A stretch of 64,000 nucleotides of DNA from Sulfuricaulis limicola (lineage in GTDB: Bacteria; Pseudomonadota; Gammaproteobacteria; Acidiferrobacterales; Sulfurifustaceae): NCBI RefSeq assembly GCF_002355735.1, contig NZ_AP014879.1, forward strand, positions 868,001 to 932,000, in the 5' to 3' direction. Positions 49,155-59,998 of this stretch are shown here, piece by piece. Made by a program: the position numbers and the translations under genes. The stretch's first letter is position 1. Each line of letters begins with the position of its first letter. Under the pieces are notes generated by a model. It was not told the DNA's origin. It ran no database searches and worked only from the letters and a program-made list of their open reading frames with translations.

Positions 49155-49563
49155 CGCCGCCCAGATATACCAGATTTCTGCCTGCAACAATCCGCGCGTG
49201 TTCACGCTGTCGGAGGCCGAAGAGTTGTTCCCGCTGATGTGGAAAATCACCGAGGAGGCCTACCGCGAGCTGGAACCGGTGCGCCGCACGCTCGAGGCCA
49301 TGGTTCCGAGCAACCCCCAGGTGCGCAAGGTGGAAAAACAGTACGAGGCGATCGTGCGGCGCTGGATGGGCAAGATGGAGCGGCTCGGGCTGGTGGTCAA
49401 GGGGCTGTGGCTGGCGGATTTCGACACCGGTGACGGCTATTTGTGCTGGAAATTTCCGGAACTGCGCATCGGCCATTACCACGGTTATCACGAAGGTTTC
49501 GGCGGACGCCGTCCGCTGCAGGACATCATCGAAGAACTCGACCCGGACTGGGCGCATCTGTAG
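49147..49563 (+). CDS. DUF2203-like conserved protein
   Basis: 138 residues, no signal or membrane segment. FTLSEAEELFPLMWKITEEA begins a predicted helical pair, and the C-terminal part has LWLADFDTGDGYLCWKFPE and IGHYHGYHEGFGGRRPL. The pattern of a helical hairpin plus a LCWxxPE strand matches DUF2203, whose function is not established. It overlaps the end of murJ by eight bases, so it is probably translated with it. Confidence 0.82.
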   Translation: MTSAAQIYQISACNNPRVFTLSEAEELFPLMWKITEEAYRELEPVRRTLEAMVPSNPQVRKVEKQYEAIVRRWMGKMERLGLVVKGLWLADFDTGDGYLCWKFPELRIGHYHGYHEGFGGRRPLQDIIEELDPDWAHL

Positions 49564-49646
49564 ATTCTCCGCTGTTTCTCGCTTGTTCTCGCGTGCGCGA
49601 GACGGTAACCTTCCCGGTTTTCCCGGACATAAATCTGAGCGGTCCC

Positions 49647-50618
49647 ATGGAGTTCATACGCGGGTGGCACAACCTCAAGCCGCAGCATCGCGGGTGTGTC
49701 GCCACGATCGGAAATTTCGACGGCGTGCATCTCGGTCACCAGGCGGTGATCGGCCAGCTGGCGGAAAAAGGCCAGGAACTCGGTCTGCCCACCCAGGTGA
49801 TCCTGTTCGAGCCGCAGCCGCAGGAGTTTTTCCAGCCGCAAGCGGCGGTCCCGCGTCTGACGCGCCTGCGCGAGAAGCTGCAGGCGCTGCGCCGTTACTC
49901 GGTGGATCGCGTGCTGTGCCTGCACTTCGACGTCGAATTCGCCGCTCTGGAGCCCGAACAGTTCATCCAGCGCCTGCTGGTGGACGGCCTGCAGGTGCGC
50001 TATCTCGTCGTTGGCGATGATTTCCGTTTCGGCCGGCAGCGGCGCGGGGATTTTGCCATGCTCGCGGAAGCCGGCCGGAAACACGGTTTCCAGGTCGTGA
50101 ACATGCATACCGTGACGATCGACGACACGCGGGTTTCGAGCACGCGCATCCGCGCGGCCCTGACGGACGGCGACCTGGCGCTGGCGGAAAAGCTGCTGGG
50201 ACGCCCCTATCGCATGTGCGGGCGGGTGGCGCATGGCGACAAGCTCGGCCGTACCCTCGGGTTTCCGACCGCCAACATCTACCTGCATCGCAAAGTTACG
50301 CCGATCAAGGGCATTTTCGCGGTCGAGGTGTTCGGCCTGAATAACGAGCCGATCGCCGGCGCGGCCAACATCGGCACGCGTCCCACGGTCGGCGGGACGC
50401 GCACGCTGCTGGAAGTGCACCTGCTGGATTTCAGCGACGACATCTACGGCGCCTACGTGCACGTCAATTTTCTGCGCAAGTTCCGCGACGAGAAGCGCTT
50501 CGAGTCGCTGGACGAACTGCGCCGCTGGATTGAAAAGGATGTCGCGGATGTGCGGGCGTTTTTCCGGGACTACCATCCCGCGCGCAGTGCCGGCGCGCGC
50601 CGGGAAAAGACCGCATGA
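49647..50618 (+). CDS. ribF: Bifunctional riboflavin kinase / FAD synthetase
   Basis: 323 residues from the ATG at 49647 (MEFIRGWHNLKPQHRGCVA); a longer frame into the upstream gene is rejected. The adenylyltransferase domain has ATIGNFDGVHLGHQAVI and the VDGLQVRYLVVGDDFRFGR block. The kinase domain has VAHGDKLGRTLGFPTANIYL. It makes FMN and FAD. The order ribF-ileS-lspA is the conserved one. Confidence 0.96.
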   Translation: MEFIRGWHNLKPQHRGCVATIGNFDGVHLGHQAVIGQLAEKGQELGLPTQVILFEPQPQEFFQPQAAVPRLTRLREKLQALRRYSVDRVLCLHFDVEFAALEPEQFIQRLLVDGLQVRYLVVGDDFRFGRQRRGDFAMLAEAGRKHGFQVVNMHTVTIDDTRVSSTRIRAALTDGDLALAEKLLGRPYRMCGRVAHGDKLGRTLGFPTANIYLHRKVTPIKGIFAVEVFGLNNEPIAGAANIGTRPTVGGTRTLLEVHLLDFSDDIYGAYVHVNFLRKFRDEKRFESLDELRRWIEKDVADVRAFFRDYHPARSAGARREKTA

Positions 50619-50636
50619 GTATTTTCAAGAGGGTAC

Positions 50637-53459
50637 GTGGTGAACGACTATAAAAAAACGCTGAATCTGCCACAGACGGATTTTCCCATGAAGGCCAACC
50701 TGGCGGCGCGCGAGCCGGAGGTGCTCAGGCATTGGCAGGAGATCGATCTGTACGGCAAGTTGCGCGCCGCGGGACGCGACCGGCAAAAATACGTCCTGCA
50801 TGACGGTCCGCCCTATGCCAATGGCGACATCCACATCGGTCACGCGGTCAACAAGATTCTCAAGGATATCATCGTCAAGGCCCGAACCCTGAGCGGGTTC
50901 GACGCGCCCTACGTGCCGGGCTGGGATTGTCACGGCCTGCCGATCGAACATGCCGTCGAGAAAAAAATTGGCAAGGCCGGCGTTCAGGTCGAGCCGGCGA
51001 AATTCCGCCAGGCCTGCCGCGAGTATGCGCGCGTGCAGGTGGACCGGCAGCGCGAGGATTTCATTCGTCTCGGCGTGATTGGCGACTGGAGCCGGCCCTA
51101 TCTCACGATGGATTTCTCCGTCGAAGCCGACATTATCCGCGCGCTCGGACGCATCATCGCCAACGGTCATGTGGTGCGCGGCCACAAGCCGGTGCACTGG
51201 TGCAGCGACTGCGGTTCGGCGCTGGCCGAGGCCGAGGTTGAGTACATGGTAAAGTCGTCGCTCGCCATCGACGTGCGTTTCGCCGTGGTGGATCCGGCGG
51301 CATTCCTGGCGCGCTGCGAACATGTCGCGGGACACGCGGGCGAGGGCCCGATCAGTGTCGTGATCTGGACTACGACACCGTGGACGCTGCCCGCCAACCA
51401 GGCGGTGGCACTGCACCCGGATTTGGAGTATGTGCTATTGCAATGCGATGGCCTCCAGAGTGGCCACGAGCGTTTGTTGATTGCCGAGCCTCTGGTGAAA
51501 GATGTTATGGCGCGATATGGCATTGAAGATCAGTACCGTGTTGTGGCCAATTGCCGTGGCAAGGATCTTGAAGGAGCAAAGCTCAAGCATCCGTTCTACT
51601 CGCGTGAGGTGCCAATCATACTCGGTGAGCATGTGACAACGGATGACGGCACCGGCGCCGTGCACACGGCACCTGGGCATGGCCTGGAGGACTACGTGGT
51701 CGGCGCGCGCTACGGACTCGCGGTGGACAATCCAGTAGGCGAGGATGGAAAGTTCCTGCCCGGCACCGAACTGTTTGCCGGCGAGCATGTGTTTAAGGCC
51801 AACGAGCATGTCGTCGAGGTGCTCAAGACGCGTGGTGCATTGCTGCATGTAGAGGGGTTGAATCACAGCTATCCTCATTGCTGGCGTCACAAGACTCCTC
51901 TCATTTTCCGCGCTACCTCCCAGTGGTTCATCAGCATGGAGCGGCTGCGTGATCCGGCCCTGCGCGCCATCGCGAACGTCAGGTGGATTCCGGATTGGGG
52001 TCAGGCGCGCATCCAGGGCATGATCGAAAACCGCCCGGACTGGTGCATTTCGCGTCAGCGCGCCTGGGGCGTGCCGATCCCGCTGTTCGTGCACCGGCAG
52101 ACGGGCGAGGCGCATCCGGATACCGATCGGTTGATCGAGGATGTCGCCCGGCGTGTGGAAAAGCAGGGCATCGATGCCTGGTTCGAACTGAAACCGCAGG
52201 ATCTGCTCGGCGCGGAAGCCGATCAGTATGACAAGGTCAGCGACACCCTCGATGTCTGGTTCGATTCCGGCGTGACGCACAGCTGCGTGCTGCAGCGCCG
52301 GTCGGAATTGCCGTTTCCCGCCGATTTGTACCTCGAAGGTTCGGACCAGCACCGCGGCTGGTTCCAGTCGTCGCTGCTGACGTCGGTGGCGATGCGCGGG
52401 GAGGCGCCGTACCGCAGCGTCCTGACGCACGGGTTCACGGTGGACGCCAAGGGCCGCAAGATGTCCAAGTCGCTCGGCAACGTGATCGTGCCGCAGAAGG
52501 TGATCAAGGTCATGGGCGCGGACATCCTGCGACTGTGGGTGGCGGCCACCGAGTATCGCGCCGAGATGAGCATTTCCGACGAGATCCTCACGCGCATGGC
52601 CGATTCCTACCGGCGCATCCGTAATACCACGCGTTATTTTCTGGCCAGTCTTTCCGGTTTTGACGCTTCGGCGGCGTTACCGGTGAAGGACATGTTGGCG
52701 CTCGATCAATGGGCGCTCGCGCGGGCGCATGAACTGCAGAAGGAGGTGCTCGAGGCCTACGAGCAGTTCCAGTTCCATGTGATTTATCAAAAACTGCATC
52801 AGTTCTGCGTGGTCGACATGGGCGGCTTCTATCTCGACATTCTCAAGGACCGGATGTACACCATGCCCGCCAACAGCCGCGGGCGGCGTTCGGGCCAGAC
52901 GGCGATGTTCCATATTGTGGAAGCGCTGGCACGCTGGCTGGCGCCAATACTGTCATTCACGGCCGAGGAAATCTGGCGTTACATGCCCGGCAAACGCGGC
53001 GAGTCCGTCTTCCTGGAACAGTGGCACACGCTGCCGGCACTGCCCGATGGCGCCGTCGATCGTGGTTTCTGGAACGATGTCATTGCCGTGCGTCAGGCTG
53101 TGGCGAAGGAACTGGAAAAGCTGCGCGTGGCCGGCGGCATCGGCTCCGGTCTCGATGCGGAAGTCGATATTTATTGCGATGCCTCCTGGCAGCAGCGCTT
53201 GCAACGTCTGGGCGATGAATTGCGTTTTGTTTTTATCACCTCCTACGCGCGGGTACATCCGCTGTCGGAGAAGACCGCGGATGCGGTCGAGACGGAGATC
53301 AGGGGGCTGGCGGTAAGGGTCGCGCCTTCGGTCTTTTCCAAATGCATTCGCTGCTGGCATCACCGCGAGGATGTCGGTGTGAACAAGGATCATCCGCAGA
53401 TCTGCGGGCGCTGCGTGCAGAATGTTGTTGGCCCGGGCGAGACACGGAGTTACGCCTGA
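50637..53459 (+). CDS. ileS: Isoleucyl-tRNA synthetase
   Basis: 940 residues from a GTG at 50637 (a second GTG follows immediately). The HIGH motif is in [17 protein letters not shown] and the KMSKS loop in [14 protein letters not shown]. The CP1 editing domain carries [17 protein letters not shown]. The C-terminal zinc ribbon is [12 protein letters not shown] followed by ICGRCVQNV. The stop overlaps lspA as TGATG. Confidence 0.98.
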   Translation: MVNDYKKTLNLPQTDFPMKANLAAREPEVLRHWQEIDLYGKLRAAGRDRQKYVLHDGPPYANGDIHIGHAVNKILKDIIVKARTLSGFDAPYVPGWDCHGLPIEHAVEKKIGKAGVQVEPAKFRQACREYARVQVDRQREDFIRLGVIGDWSRPYLTMDFSVEADIIRALGRIIANGHVVRGHKPVHWCSDCGSALAEAEVEYMVKSSLAIDVRFAVVDPAAFLARCEHVAGHAGEGPISVVIWTTTPWTLPANQAVALHPDLEYVLLQCDGLQSGHERLLIAEPLVKDVMARYGIEDQYRVVANCRGKDLEGAKLKHPFYSREVPIILGEHVTTDDGTGAVHTAPGHGLEDYVVGARYGLAVDNPVGEDGKFLPGTELFAGEHVFKANEHVVEVLKTRGALLHVEGLNHSYPHCWRHKTPLIFRATSQWFISMERLRDPALRAIANVRWIPDWGQARIQGMIENRPDWCISRQRAWGVPIPLFVHRQTGEAHPDTDRLIEDVARRVEKQGIDAWFELKPQDLLGAEADQYDKVSDTLDVWFDSGVTHSCVLQRRSELPFPADLYLEGSDQHRGWFQSSLLTSVAMRGEAPYRSVLTHGFTVDAKGRKMSKSLGNVIVPQKVIKVMGADILRLWVAATEYRAEMSISDEILTRMADSYRRIRNTTRYFLASLSGFDASAALPVKDMLALDQWALARAHELQKEVLEAYEQFQFHVIYQKLHQFCVVDMGGFYLDILKDRMYTMPANSRGRRSGQTAMFHIVEALARWLAPILSFTAEEIWRYMPGKRGESVFLEQWHTLPALPDGAVDRGFWNDVIAVRQAVAKELEKLRVAGGIGSGLDAEVDIYCDASWQQRLQRLGDELRFVFITSYARVHPLSEKTADAVETEIRGLAVRVAPSVFSKCIRCWHHREDVGVNKDHPQICGRCVQNVVGPGETRSYA

Positions 53460-53941
53460 TGCGACGGTTTGCCTGGATTGCCGTTGTTGTGCTGGTTTTC
53501 GATCAGCTGACGAAATACCTCGCCGCTGATTACCTGGCGCGACATGGCGAGATTCATCTCGCGCCTTTCCTGAGCTTTGTGCTGGTCCATAACACCGGTG
53601 CGGCGTTTGGTTTTCTGAGCAGCGCGGGTGGCTGGCAGAATATTTTTTTCATTGTCGTCGCCATGGCCGCATGCGTTTTCATCCTGTGGATGGGCCGGCG
53701 CCTGAGTACGCAGGACAGGTTGCTTGCTGCCGGGCTCATGCTGGTGCTCGGCGGCGCGCTGGGCAATCTTGTCGATCGCCTGATTCATGGATATGTGATT
53801 GATTTCATTGATGTCTACTACGGTACCTGGCACTGGCCGGCATTCAATATTGCCGATTCAGCGATCACGATTGGTGCCGGCATGCTTTTGCTGGATGCAT
53901 TAGGATCAAACTCAGGAAAGCGTCATATTTCTGCCAAATGA
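53459..53941 (+). CDS. lspA: Lipoprotein signal peptidase (SPase II)
   Basis: 160 residues from the ATG that shares one base with the ileS stop. Four membrane segments. The conserved blocks FDQLTKYLAADYL, LVHNTGAAFGFLS, GGALGNLVDRLIHG and VIDFIDVYYGTWHWPAFNIAD are all present, carrying the two catalytic Asp. The usual next gene, fkpB, is missing. Confidence 0.97.
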   Translation: MRRFAWIAVVVLVFDQLTKYLAADYLARHGEIHLAPFLSFVLVHNTGAAFGFLSSAGGWQNIFFIVVAMAACVFILWMGRRLSTQDRLLAAGLMLVLGGALGNLVDRLIHGYVIDFIDVYYGTWHWPAFNIADSAITIGAGMLLLDALGSNSGKRHISAK

Positions 53942-54067
53942 GGTTATGTGCATTGGTAGCAAAAGGTATTTTTCGCGCTAAACTTAATTCACCTCTGATA
54001 TTAACCCAGTAAATTGACTGGATGAGCCGCCTGCTCGCAAACCCACCCATATCAAGGAGTTATTGAA

Positions 54068-54304
54068 ATGCGCATTTGTGTGAAATCCTGGTTATTGATG
54101 ACCGGAATCAGTTTATTGCTGACCGTTCCGCTTGCCGGTGCGGCGGATAAGCCGACAGCCGGGAAAGATATAAAGGCTGATCCGGTCAAGATGTGTTATG
54201 AAAGTTGCAGGGGCAAGAACGACAAGCAAGCATACGATGAAGCCTGCATGCTGAAATGCAGGGAAACTCACAAGAGTCAGGTTGAGGCACCGAAGAAGAA
54301 GTGA
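54068..54304 (+). CDS. Small exported twin-CX3C protein
   Basis: 78 residues with a signal peptide ending near residue 25 (PLAGA). The mature ~53 residues contain CYESC and CMLKC separated by 12 residues, a twin CX3C arrangement expected to close into a two-disulfide helical hairpin, plus a Lys-rich C-terminus. AAGGAG lies well placed before the ATG. It has its own terminator, so it is probably a monocistronic gene. It occupies the spot where fkpB normally lies. No family recognised; a metal- or thiol-chaperone-like role is only a guess. Confidence 0.82.
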   Translation: MRICVKSWLLMTGISLLLTVPLAGAADKPTAGKDIKADPVKMCYESCRGKNDKQAYDEACMLKCRETHKSQVEAPKKK

Positions 54305-54324
54305 CCCTGCTGTTTCGTGCCCAG

Positions 54325-54353
54325 ACGCCCGGCATCCCCGGGCGTTCTTTTTT
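54325..54353 (+). terminator. Terminator after the twin-CX3C gene
   Basis: ACGCCCGG-CATCC-CCGGGCGT followed by TCTTTTTT, 20 bases past the stop. Confidence 0.9.
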
Positions 54354-54491
54354 CCGACACTAAAACCCGTTGTTGTTTCCGAGACCTGAAACAATCGGCT
54401 CTTCTGTATATATTACTCCGTACCGTACCATGCCCTGCTGAAATCATCGTTTTGTCTGATTATTCGGAAAAATAAGGGTATTATTTGAATC

Positions 54492-55418
54492 ATGCAAGTC
54501 TATCTCGCCAATCCCCGCGGATTTTGCGCAGGCGTCGATCGCGCCATAGAGATCGTTGAGCGAGCACTCGAAATGTTCGGCGCGCCAATCTATGTGCGTC
54601 ACGAGGTCGTACACAATCGTTTCGTCGTGGACGATCTGCGCTCAAAAGGCGCCGTATTTGTCGATGATCTGGATCAGGTGCCGGCGGGAGCGACAGTGAT
54701 TTTCAGTGCACATGGCGTCTCACGCGCGGTGCGCGAGGAAGCTGCCCGACGGGGATTGCGGATCTTCGACGCCACCTGTCCACTGGTGACCAAGGTGCAC
54801 CTGGAGGTAGCGCGTCATCGGAGCAATGGAACGGAATGCATCCTTATCGGCCATGCCGGTCACCCGGAAGTGGAAGGCACGATGGGGCAGGCCGATAGCG
54901 GGATTTATCTTGTCGAATCCGTCGGAGATGTTGCCCGACTGCAAGTCAGGGACGCGGCCAATCTGGCGTACGCGACACAGACTACTCTTTCCATGGACGA
55001 TACGACGAGGATCGTTGATGCCCTGCGCGCCCGTTTTCCGGACATCAGAGGCCCGAAGAAAGATGACATCTGTTATGCCACGCAAAACCGTCAGGACGCG
55101 GTGAAGGTTCTGGCGAAGTCGGTCGATGTAATGCTGGTGGTCGGTTCGCGCAACAGCTCCAATTCCAACCGTCTGCGCGAAGTGGCGGAAGGGCAGGGGG
55201 TGCGTGGTTACATGATTGACGGACCGCAGGACATTCGCCGCGAATGGCTGGACGGCGCCCGGAAGGTGGGATTGACGGCCGGCGCATCAGCGCCGGAAGA
55301 GCTGGTGCAGCAGGTAGTTATGCAGTTACGCGAATGGGGCGCTGATGTTGTCGAGGAACAGCGAGGCAAGGCAGAGCATATTTCTTTCCCCATCCCAAAG
55401 ACATTACGGACTGGTTAA
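54492..55418 (+). CDS. ispH: 4-hydroxy-3-methylbut-2-enyl diphosphate reductase
   Basis: 308 residues. Last enzyme of the MEP isoprenoid pathway, with a [4Fe-4S] cluster. The three cluster Cys are in [12 protein letters not shown] (Cys12), [12 protein letters not shown] (about 96) and [10 protein letters not shown] (about 196). The catalytic blocks [10 protein letters not shown] and [14 protein letters not shown] are present. It converges with the pilE operon, as in Pseudomonas. Confidence 0.97.
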   Translation: MQVYLANPRGFCAGVDRAIEIVERALEMFGAPIYVRHEVVHNRFVVDDLRSKGAVFVDDLDQVPAGATVIFSAHGVSRAVREEAARRGLRIFDATCPLVTKVHLEVARHRSNGTECILIGHAGHPEVEGTMGQADSGIYLVESVGDVARLQVRDAANLAYATQTTLSMDDTTRIVDALRARFPDIRGPKKDDICYATQNRQDAVKVLAKSVDVMLVVGSRNSSNSNRLREVAEGQGVRGYMIDGPQDIRREWLDGARKVGLTAGASAPEELVQQVVMQLREWGADVVEEQRGKAEHISFPIPKTLRTG

Positions 55419-55473
55419 CGGCGCTTCTTTGACTGCCAGTTTTTATGAATTGATGGCATTCAGGCCAGAATTG

Positions 55474-56022
55474 CTATTTATCTGTCCACTTGTAGGCATA
55501 ATTTCCATGGGTGCTGTCATTCGGGGTATTTGTATTTCCTTTATCCCAGGATTTTTGACCGGTGGACGTGATTCTGAATTTTCCGTCACCGATCTGCAGC
55601 CCGGTACCACCTTGAGCTTTTGTCGCCGGAGTAGCCTGGAGCGTAAAGCATCGTGTGATGGGACAAGTACCCGAGCTGGCGGTAGGGGCCACCAGCGCGA
55701 TGACATAATGTTGTCCCGGCGAAAGTATGGTTGTGGAGGCGCTGTCATTCATGGACAGCTTGCCATCGTCGAAATTCGCGTTGGTGGCGCAGGCGCGGGC
55801 GGTTTTTGCGCCATACAAAACCTGCGCATAATGGCTGCAGTCTGAATTGAATTTCTCCTGCAAAGCAGCGGCCTGGGTTAGCGCGATCTGCGCATCGGAG
55901 CGCCGGGTTTGGATCGTGTATTTGGTGTAACTCGGATAGGCAATGGCGGCGAGGATGCCGATGATGACCACGACGATCATCAGCTCGATAAGGGTAAAGC
56001 CGTATAACCTTGCGCGTTTCAT
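55474..56022 (-). CDS. pilE: Minor type IV pilin PilE-like
   Basis: 182 residues. The leader MKRARLYG is followed by [20 protein letters not shown]. The mature region contains the PilE-type [20 protein letters not shown] block and four or more Cys ([24 protein letters not shown]) for disulfides, in contrast to Cys-free PilA. It is the last gene of the minor-pilin cluster, separated from pilY1 by a terminator-like hairpin. It likely helps prime pilus assembly with PilVWX and PilY1. Confidence 0.92.
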   Translation of the reverse strand: MKRARLYGFTLIELMIVVVIIGILAAIAYPSYTKYTIQTRRSDAQIALTQAAALQEKFNSDCSHYAQVLYGAKTARACATNANFDDGKLSMNDSASTTILSPGQHYVIALVAPTASSGTCPITRCFTLQATPATKAQGGTGLQIGDGKFRITSTGQKSWDKGNTNTPNDSTHGNYAYKWTDK

Positions 56023-56047
56023 GCAGTGTGCTCCCTGAAGCAGCTTC

Positions 56048-56083
56048 TAAAAAAAGCCGTCTCCTCCGGACAGGAGGAGACGG
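56048..56083 (-). terminator. Terminator-like hairpin between pilY1 and pilE
   Basis: An 11-bp perfect stem (CCGTCTCCTCC / GGAGGAGACGG) with a five-base loop. On the minus strand it is followed by GC and seven T. It sits 26 bases before the pilE start, so pilE expression would need readthrough or its own promoter. The stem also contains GGAGGAG on the pilE-sense side. Confidence 0.88.
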
Positions 56084-56108
56084 TGGATGTATCAGATCCT
56101 ATTTTAGA

Positions 56109-59100
56109 CTATTCATCCCACCAGAAAGTCTTGTAGCGGTTTGATCCGCTGCCTGGATCTACCTGTTTCGCGCCACCGCTGGTACCCACAAGGCCGGTAA
56201 CGCCACCATCGCGAATCACGATGATTACTTCGGACGGGATACCGCCTCCGGCAAAGGCGTACCGATCGAGCGTGCTATCGCCAGCCAGGTTATATACCGG
56301 GCTGCCGGTCAGATAATTGACTTCATAATAACGACCTTCGCCCTCATTGGCTTGGCAGGTATTCTGCGCCGTGCTGACATTGGCCGGTATAAAGGTGGTA
56401 AAGAAGAGCACGCCGTCGAAGATGACCGGCTTTGCGAGCACTTTCTCGCCCACCCATTGGGTCGTGAGGCCATTGTTCAGCGCAACAGCGCTGAGTTCCT
56501 TGAGGTCAAAGAACCAACCTTTGCTGTTTTTGACATTAGTATTGATTTCAGTTTGCAGTGTCGCCCCTGTCATGGTGCCCAGGTTGTTTGAGGTGGCGTC
56601 ATACATGACGCTGTGTGTAATCGCGAAGGGCGTCGTCGGTGTTGTCAGCAGCATCGAAGCCGGCGCACCCGTCTTGTAGTCGTAATCCCGGAAGGCGTAG
56701 ATCCGGTTATGCACCGCTTCCGCAACCGGACTGCTATTTGACGTAAGCAAATCCAGCGGATCTTCACGATCGCCCGAGCCAATGGCCACGAGATCGTAAT
56801 TGGTATCGGTCGAATAAGCCGCATCCTTGACCATTGCCACATCCGGCGGATAGAAGAACTTGCGCCAATTTTGTTTGGTTACGGCGCTGCAATCCCGCAC
56901 ATTGCTGGCGTTTCGGGAACAGGTGACATCGGCAAACACAAAGCCCTTGGATCCGTCATTACTGGCGGCGCCGATCTGATCTCCCAGGTCGATGCGCCAG
57001 ACCTGGCCGCTGACGTCGCCCACGTACAGGCGGTCAACGGATTTATCGCCGTTGGTATCAATCGTGGTTATCTCTGACGGGATGCTGTATTGCATGTCGG
57101 ACAATACCAGATTGGCGCCGGCGGCGCTGCTGGCCCACCATATGCGACTTCCCGTGAAAGGATCCACGATGTAGATCGCGTTGCCCATGCTGTCAGGCCC
57201 CGCAGGCAGGCTGTTGTCCTGAATGGTGTCATAGCCTCCGCCGAAAATGAGCACCATTCTGGACTCGCTGTCGTCCGTCGCCGGATTGCTGTCATCGCAG
57301 ACGCTGCCCGTGCACTTGGCGCGAATACGCACCACCTTGGGTCGCGACCAGGTTTGCCCCAGCTTGGCGAAGTCTCCCGTGCCACCCTGTATGACCCACA
57401 ACAGTTTGGGCGTGACCGTGTCGCTGTGGCTGGTCAGTTTAGTGGGCGATGTCGGCGATACATCGAAGGCATAGAGGTTGCGTCCGCCACGGCGCATGCC
57501 GATATACATATACACCCTGTCCCCGGCGGCATAATCAATGATGCCGTCGTTATTCACGTCAGTGACCATGAAGGTGGGCGAATCGTCCAGGCCATATATG
57601 TGGCCGCCATCCGCGTTCTGCGACAGGGCGTACTGTTGGCTCAACAGCTCATTGGGGATGAATGCCCATTCTTCCGTCCCGTCATCGTCATTGATGATGC
57701 GCACTGTGCCATCGTTGGTGCTGATGAAGATTTTGATAATGGGATTGTTCTTGTCCACGACCCCGAGGGTAGTTACGGCGCCATAGGTGAAAGCTACGGG
57801 CCGGCTGTGCAGCGGGTCGGCAAAGTTCCACGAACGGGTTTCCGTCGTATTGCCGTCGTTATCCTTGTCATAGGCATCCTGCCCGCGCATCCAGTTAATT
57901 AATTTGTCAACTTCCGTGGCTGTCGCCGTGGAGGGCAGACCCAGAATGGCGGGGTTGGCGACAGCGGCATTACGAATGGTATTGGTGGACGAGCCGCCGA
58001 GCGTGGTTGCAGCCTCGATCGCCACCGGAGTTGCCGGCATGGACGCGCTGGCGTATGAGCCGGTATAGGTATACAGCGCGCGCGGCACTTCACTGTTCTG
58101 CGTGATTTTTGCGCCCGCGCCGCCCTTGTTGACATCCGAGCCATCCGCGGTTGTTCCCCAGTAGCTTATGGACGTGTCCTTGATTTTGCTGGTTGATGTG
58201 TTGATCGCGGCAATATTGTCTTTGTCAATCACTTCGCCGAAGGTGCACGCCGGCGTTTCTTTGCCGTTGCACAATTTGAGTTTTTTGAGATTGCCATCCC
58301 AACGGACCGTGCTGGTGGGTTGAAACAGGGCGAAATAGACATCGTCGCGGTTGTACAGTTTGTTGAAAGCATTGATGGACAAGCTGGGCGCAACGAAGGA
58401 AGTAGTTTCATTCCAGACTTCCGCCAGCGCCCCCTTGAGCGCGCTTGAAAGCGAGGAAGCATCCACTGCGTCACTGTATTTTCCGCCGCTCTTCGTGGCC
58501 GTTTCTTGCAGCAGGGCCTTGCCTGGGACCGAAATGCCGGTGCCAAAACCGATGGTAAAAGTGGTGATCTTCTGGTCCAGCGGCAGACCGCTGTAAACGT
58601 CGTTTTTGGACATCCATTCTGCCAGAACGGACAATCTGCTCTTGTGGTTGGCCGAGGCGAAGCCGGTGCCCGCATAGTAATCCACAATGGTCGGGGTTCC
58701 GATACCCGACAAGGCATCGATAGTCGTATCGGCGGCTTCGTCATTCGTCGGGTCACCGTCCGTGACGTAAATGATATAGCCCGTTTGGCAACCGTATTTG
58801 AATGGAGAGATATAGGTGCCGTCGTTATAGGTTGTATCGGTAGTGCCTCCGGACAGGATAGCTCCGCTGCTGTTGCTGTACTGGCCGTTGGTGGCACGGT
58901 AGAGTTTTCCGTCGTTGCAATAGCTGCTCGTGACGTTCTGCGCACAGGAATCCTGGTTTGGCGTCATGCTTGACGAAGGATTACCATAGGTCGCCGTGAG
59001 GCCGGCGTAATAGCGATAGGCTTCCCACATGGTCTCTGCCAGGGGTGTGGTGGTATCAGGCCCCAGGCTATCGATGATGTTTTTCATGGTTGTGCGGCGC

Positions 59101-59969
59101 GCATCGTCCATGGTGTCGACCCGCATCAAGACTCGACCACCATGCGGAGTGTTATTGTTATTGTTGAACGCCATCAAACCGAACCGGATACCGGGATTGG
59201 AATCAATGAGATCCTTTAACGTGGCTTTGGCCACATCGAGGCGGGTGATGTCCTGTTGCAACATCGCGTTACTGGCGTAGGCCAGATAATTGGCGCTGTA
59301 GAGCGTTGGGCGATGGTCCGTATTGAACGTCGTCCAATCGAACCGTTGGCTTGTGCCGCCATTGGTGTAAGCGCCAGCAACCGTGTTGGCGGCGACGGGA
59401 TTCTTTTTGGGATAACCGTCCGAGTTACTGCCGTCAGGCTGACAGTCAATGAAGGTAATATCACTGTCGGTTTTGTTCCTGATGCTGGCCCAGTTGTAAC
59501 TTGTTCCCGAGGTAATCAAACCCGCGACTCTATTGTTGCCATATTGCCCGGAGGATCCATTCAGGCTTGTTTTGGATTGTTCGCAGTGGTTTTTGGTCGC
59601 CGCAAACCAGCTGTTGGAGGTCAGCGCTGGCGCGCTGCTGTTGAACGACCAGTAAACGCGACCGCTGTAGGTGGCGCAGCTGCTCGGTATTCCGCTGCTG
59701 GCGCCGCTGACAATGGCATCGACAGCGGTGGCGCTGCAGTAGTCGACGGAAGAATTGTACGCGGGCGCCGATGTGATGATCGCGTCCATGCTTATCGAAT
59801 TGTCGATAATGAGCAGGACGTTCGGGGAATCGTCGCGCGCCACCGTAGGCGCCATGAGATACACATCCGTGTCCTTGGCGCTGGCGGGCAGAATCCCAGA
59901 CAGTGCGACCAGCGCGCCGCTTAACAGAACGCAGAAAAGGTGATTAAAGTGTTTGCGATGTGTGGTCAT
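56109..59969 (-). CDS. pilY1: Type IV pilus tip adhesin/assembly protein PilY1
   Basis: 1286 residues with a signal peptide ending near residue 31 (LPASA). The N-terminal half is a von Willebrand A domain whose MIDAS begins VLLIIDNSISMDAI near residue 50. The C-terminal half is the PilC/PilY1 beta-propeller, with Asp-rich calcium loops such as DVNNDGIIDYAAGD (about 803) and DTNGDKSVDRLYVGD (about 969), which control retraction in Pseudomonas PilY1. The chain ends in a short Trp-containing tail (TFWWDE). It follows pilX by 29 bases. Confidence 0.95.
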   Translation of the reverse strand: MTTHRKHFNHLFCVLLSGALVALSGILPASAKDTDVYLMAPTVARDDSPNVLLIIDNSISMDAIITSAPAYNSSVDYCSATAVDAIVSGASSGIPSSCATYSGRVYWSFNSSAPALTSNSWFAATKNHCEQSKTSLNGSSGQYGNNRVAGLITSGTSYNWASIRNKTDSDITFIDCQPDGSNSDGYPKKNPVAANTVAGAYTNGGTSQRFDWTTFNTDHRPTLYSANYLAYASNAMLQQDITRLDVAKATLKDLIDSNPGIRFGLMAFNNNNNTPHGGRVLMRVDTMDDARRTTMKNIIDSLGPDTTTPLAETMWEAYRYYAGLTATYGNPSSSMTPNQDSCAQNVTSSYCNDGKLYRATNGQYSNSSGAILSGGTTDTTYNDGTYISPFKYGCQTGYIIYVTDGDPTNDEAADTTIDALSGIGTPTIVDYYAGTGFASANHKSRLSVLAEWMSKNDVYSGLPLDQKITTFTIGFGTGISVPGKALLQETATKSGGKYSDAVDASSLSSALKGALAEVWNETTSFVAPSLSINAFNKLYNRDDVYFALFQPTSTVRWDGNLKKLKLCNGKETPACTFGEVIDKDNIAAINTSTSKIKDTSISYWGTTADGSDVNKGGAGAKITQNSEVPRALYTYTGSYASASMPATPVAIEAATTLGGSSTNTIRNAAVANPAILGLPSTATATEVDKLINWMRGQDAYDKDNDGNTTETRSWNFADPLHSRPVAFTYGAVTTLGVVDKNNPIIKIFISTNDGTVRIINDDDGTEEWAFIPNELLSQQYALSQNADGGHIYGLDDSPTFMVTDVNNDGIIDYAAGDRVYMYIGMRRGGRNLYAFDVSPTSPTKLTSHSDTVTPKLLWVIQGGTGDFAKLGQTWSRPKVVRIRAKCTGSVCDDSNPATDDSESRMVLIFGGGYDTIQDNSLPAGPDSMGNAIYIVDPFTGSRIWWASSAAGANLVLSDMQYSIPSEITTIDTNGDKSVDRLYVGDVSGQVWRIDLGDQIGAASNDGSKGFVFADVTCSRNASNVRDCSAVTKQNWRKFFYPPDVAMVKDAAYSTDTNYDLVAIGSGDREDPLDLLTSNSSPVAEAVHNRIYAFRDYDYKTGAPASMLLTTPTTPFAITHSVMYDATSNNLGTMTGATLQTEINTNVKNSKGWFFDLKELSAVALNNGLTTQWVGEKVLAKPVIFDGVLFFTTFIPANVSTAQNTCQANEGEGRYYEVNYLTGSPVYNLAGDSTLDRYAFAGGGIPSEVIIVIRDGGVTGLVGTSGGAKQVDPGSGSNRYKTFWWDE

Positions 59970-59998
59970 GTCACGTACCTGCCTGTTGCCTGAATTGC

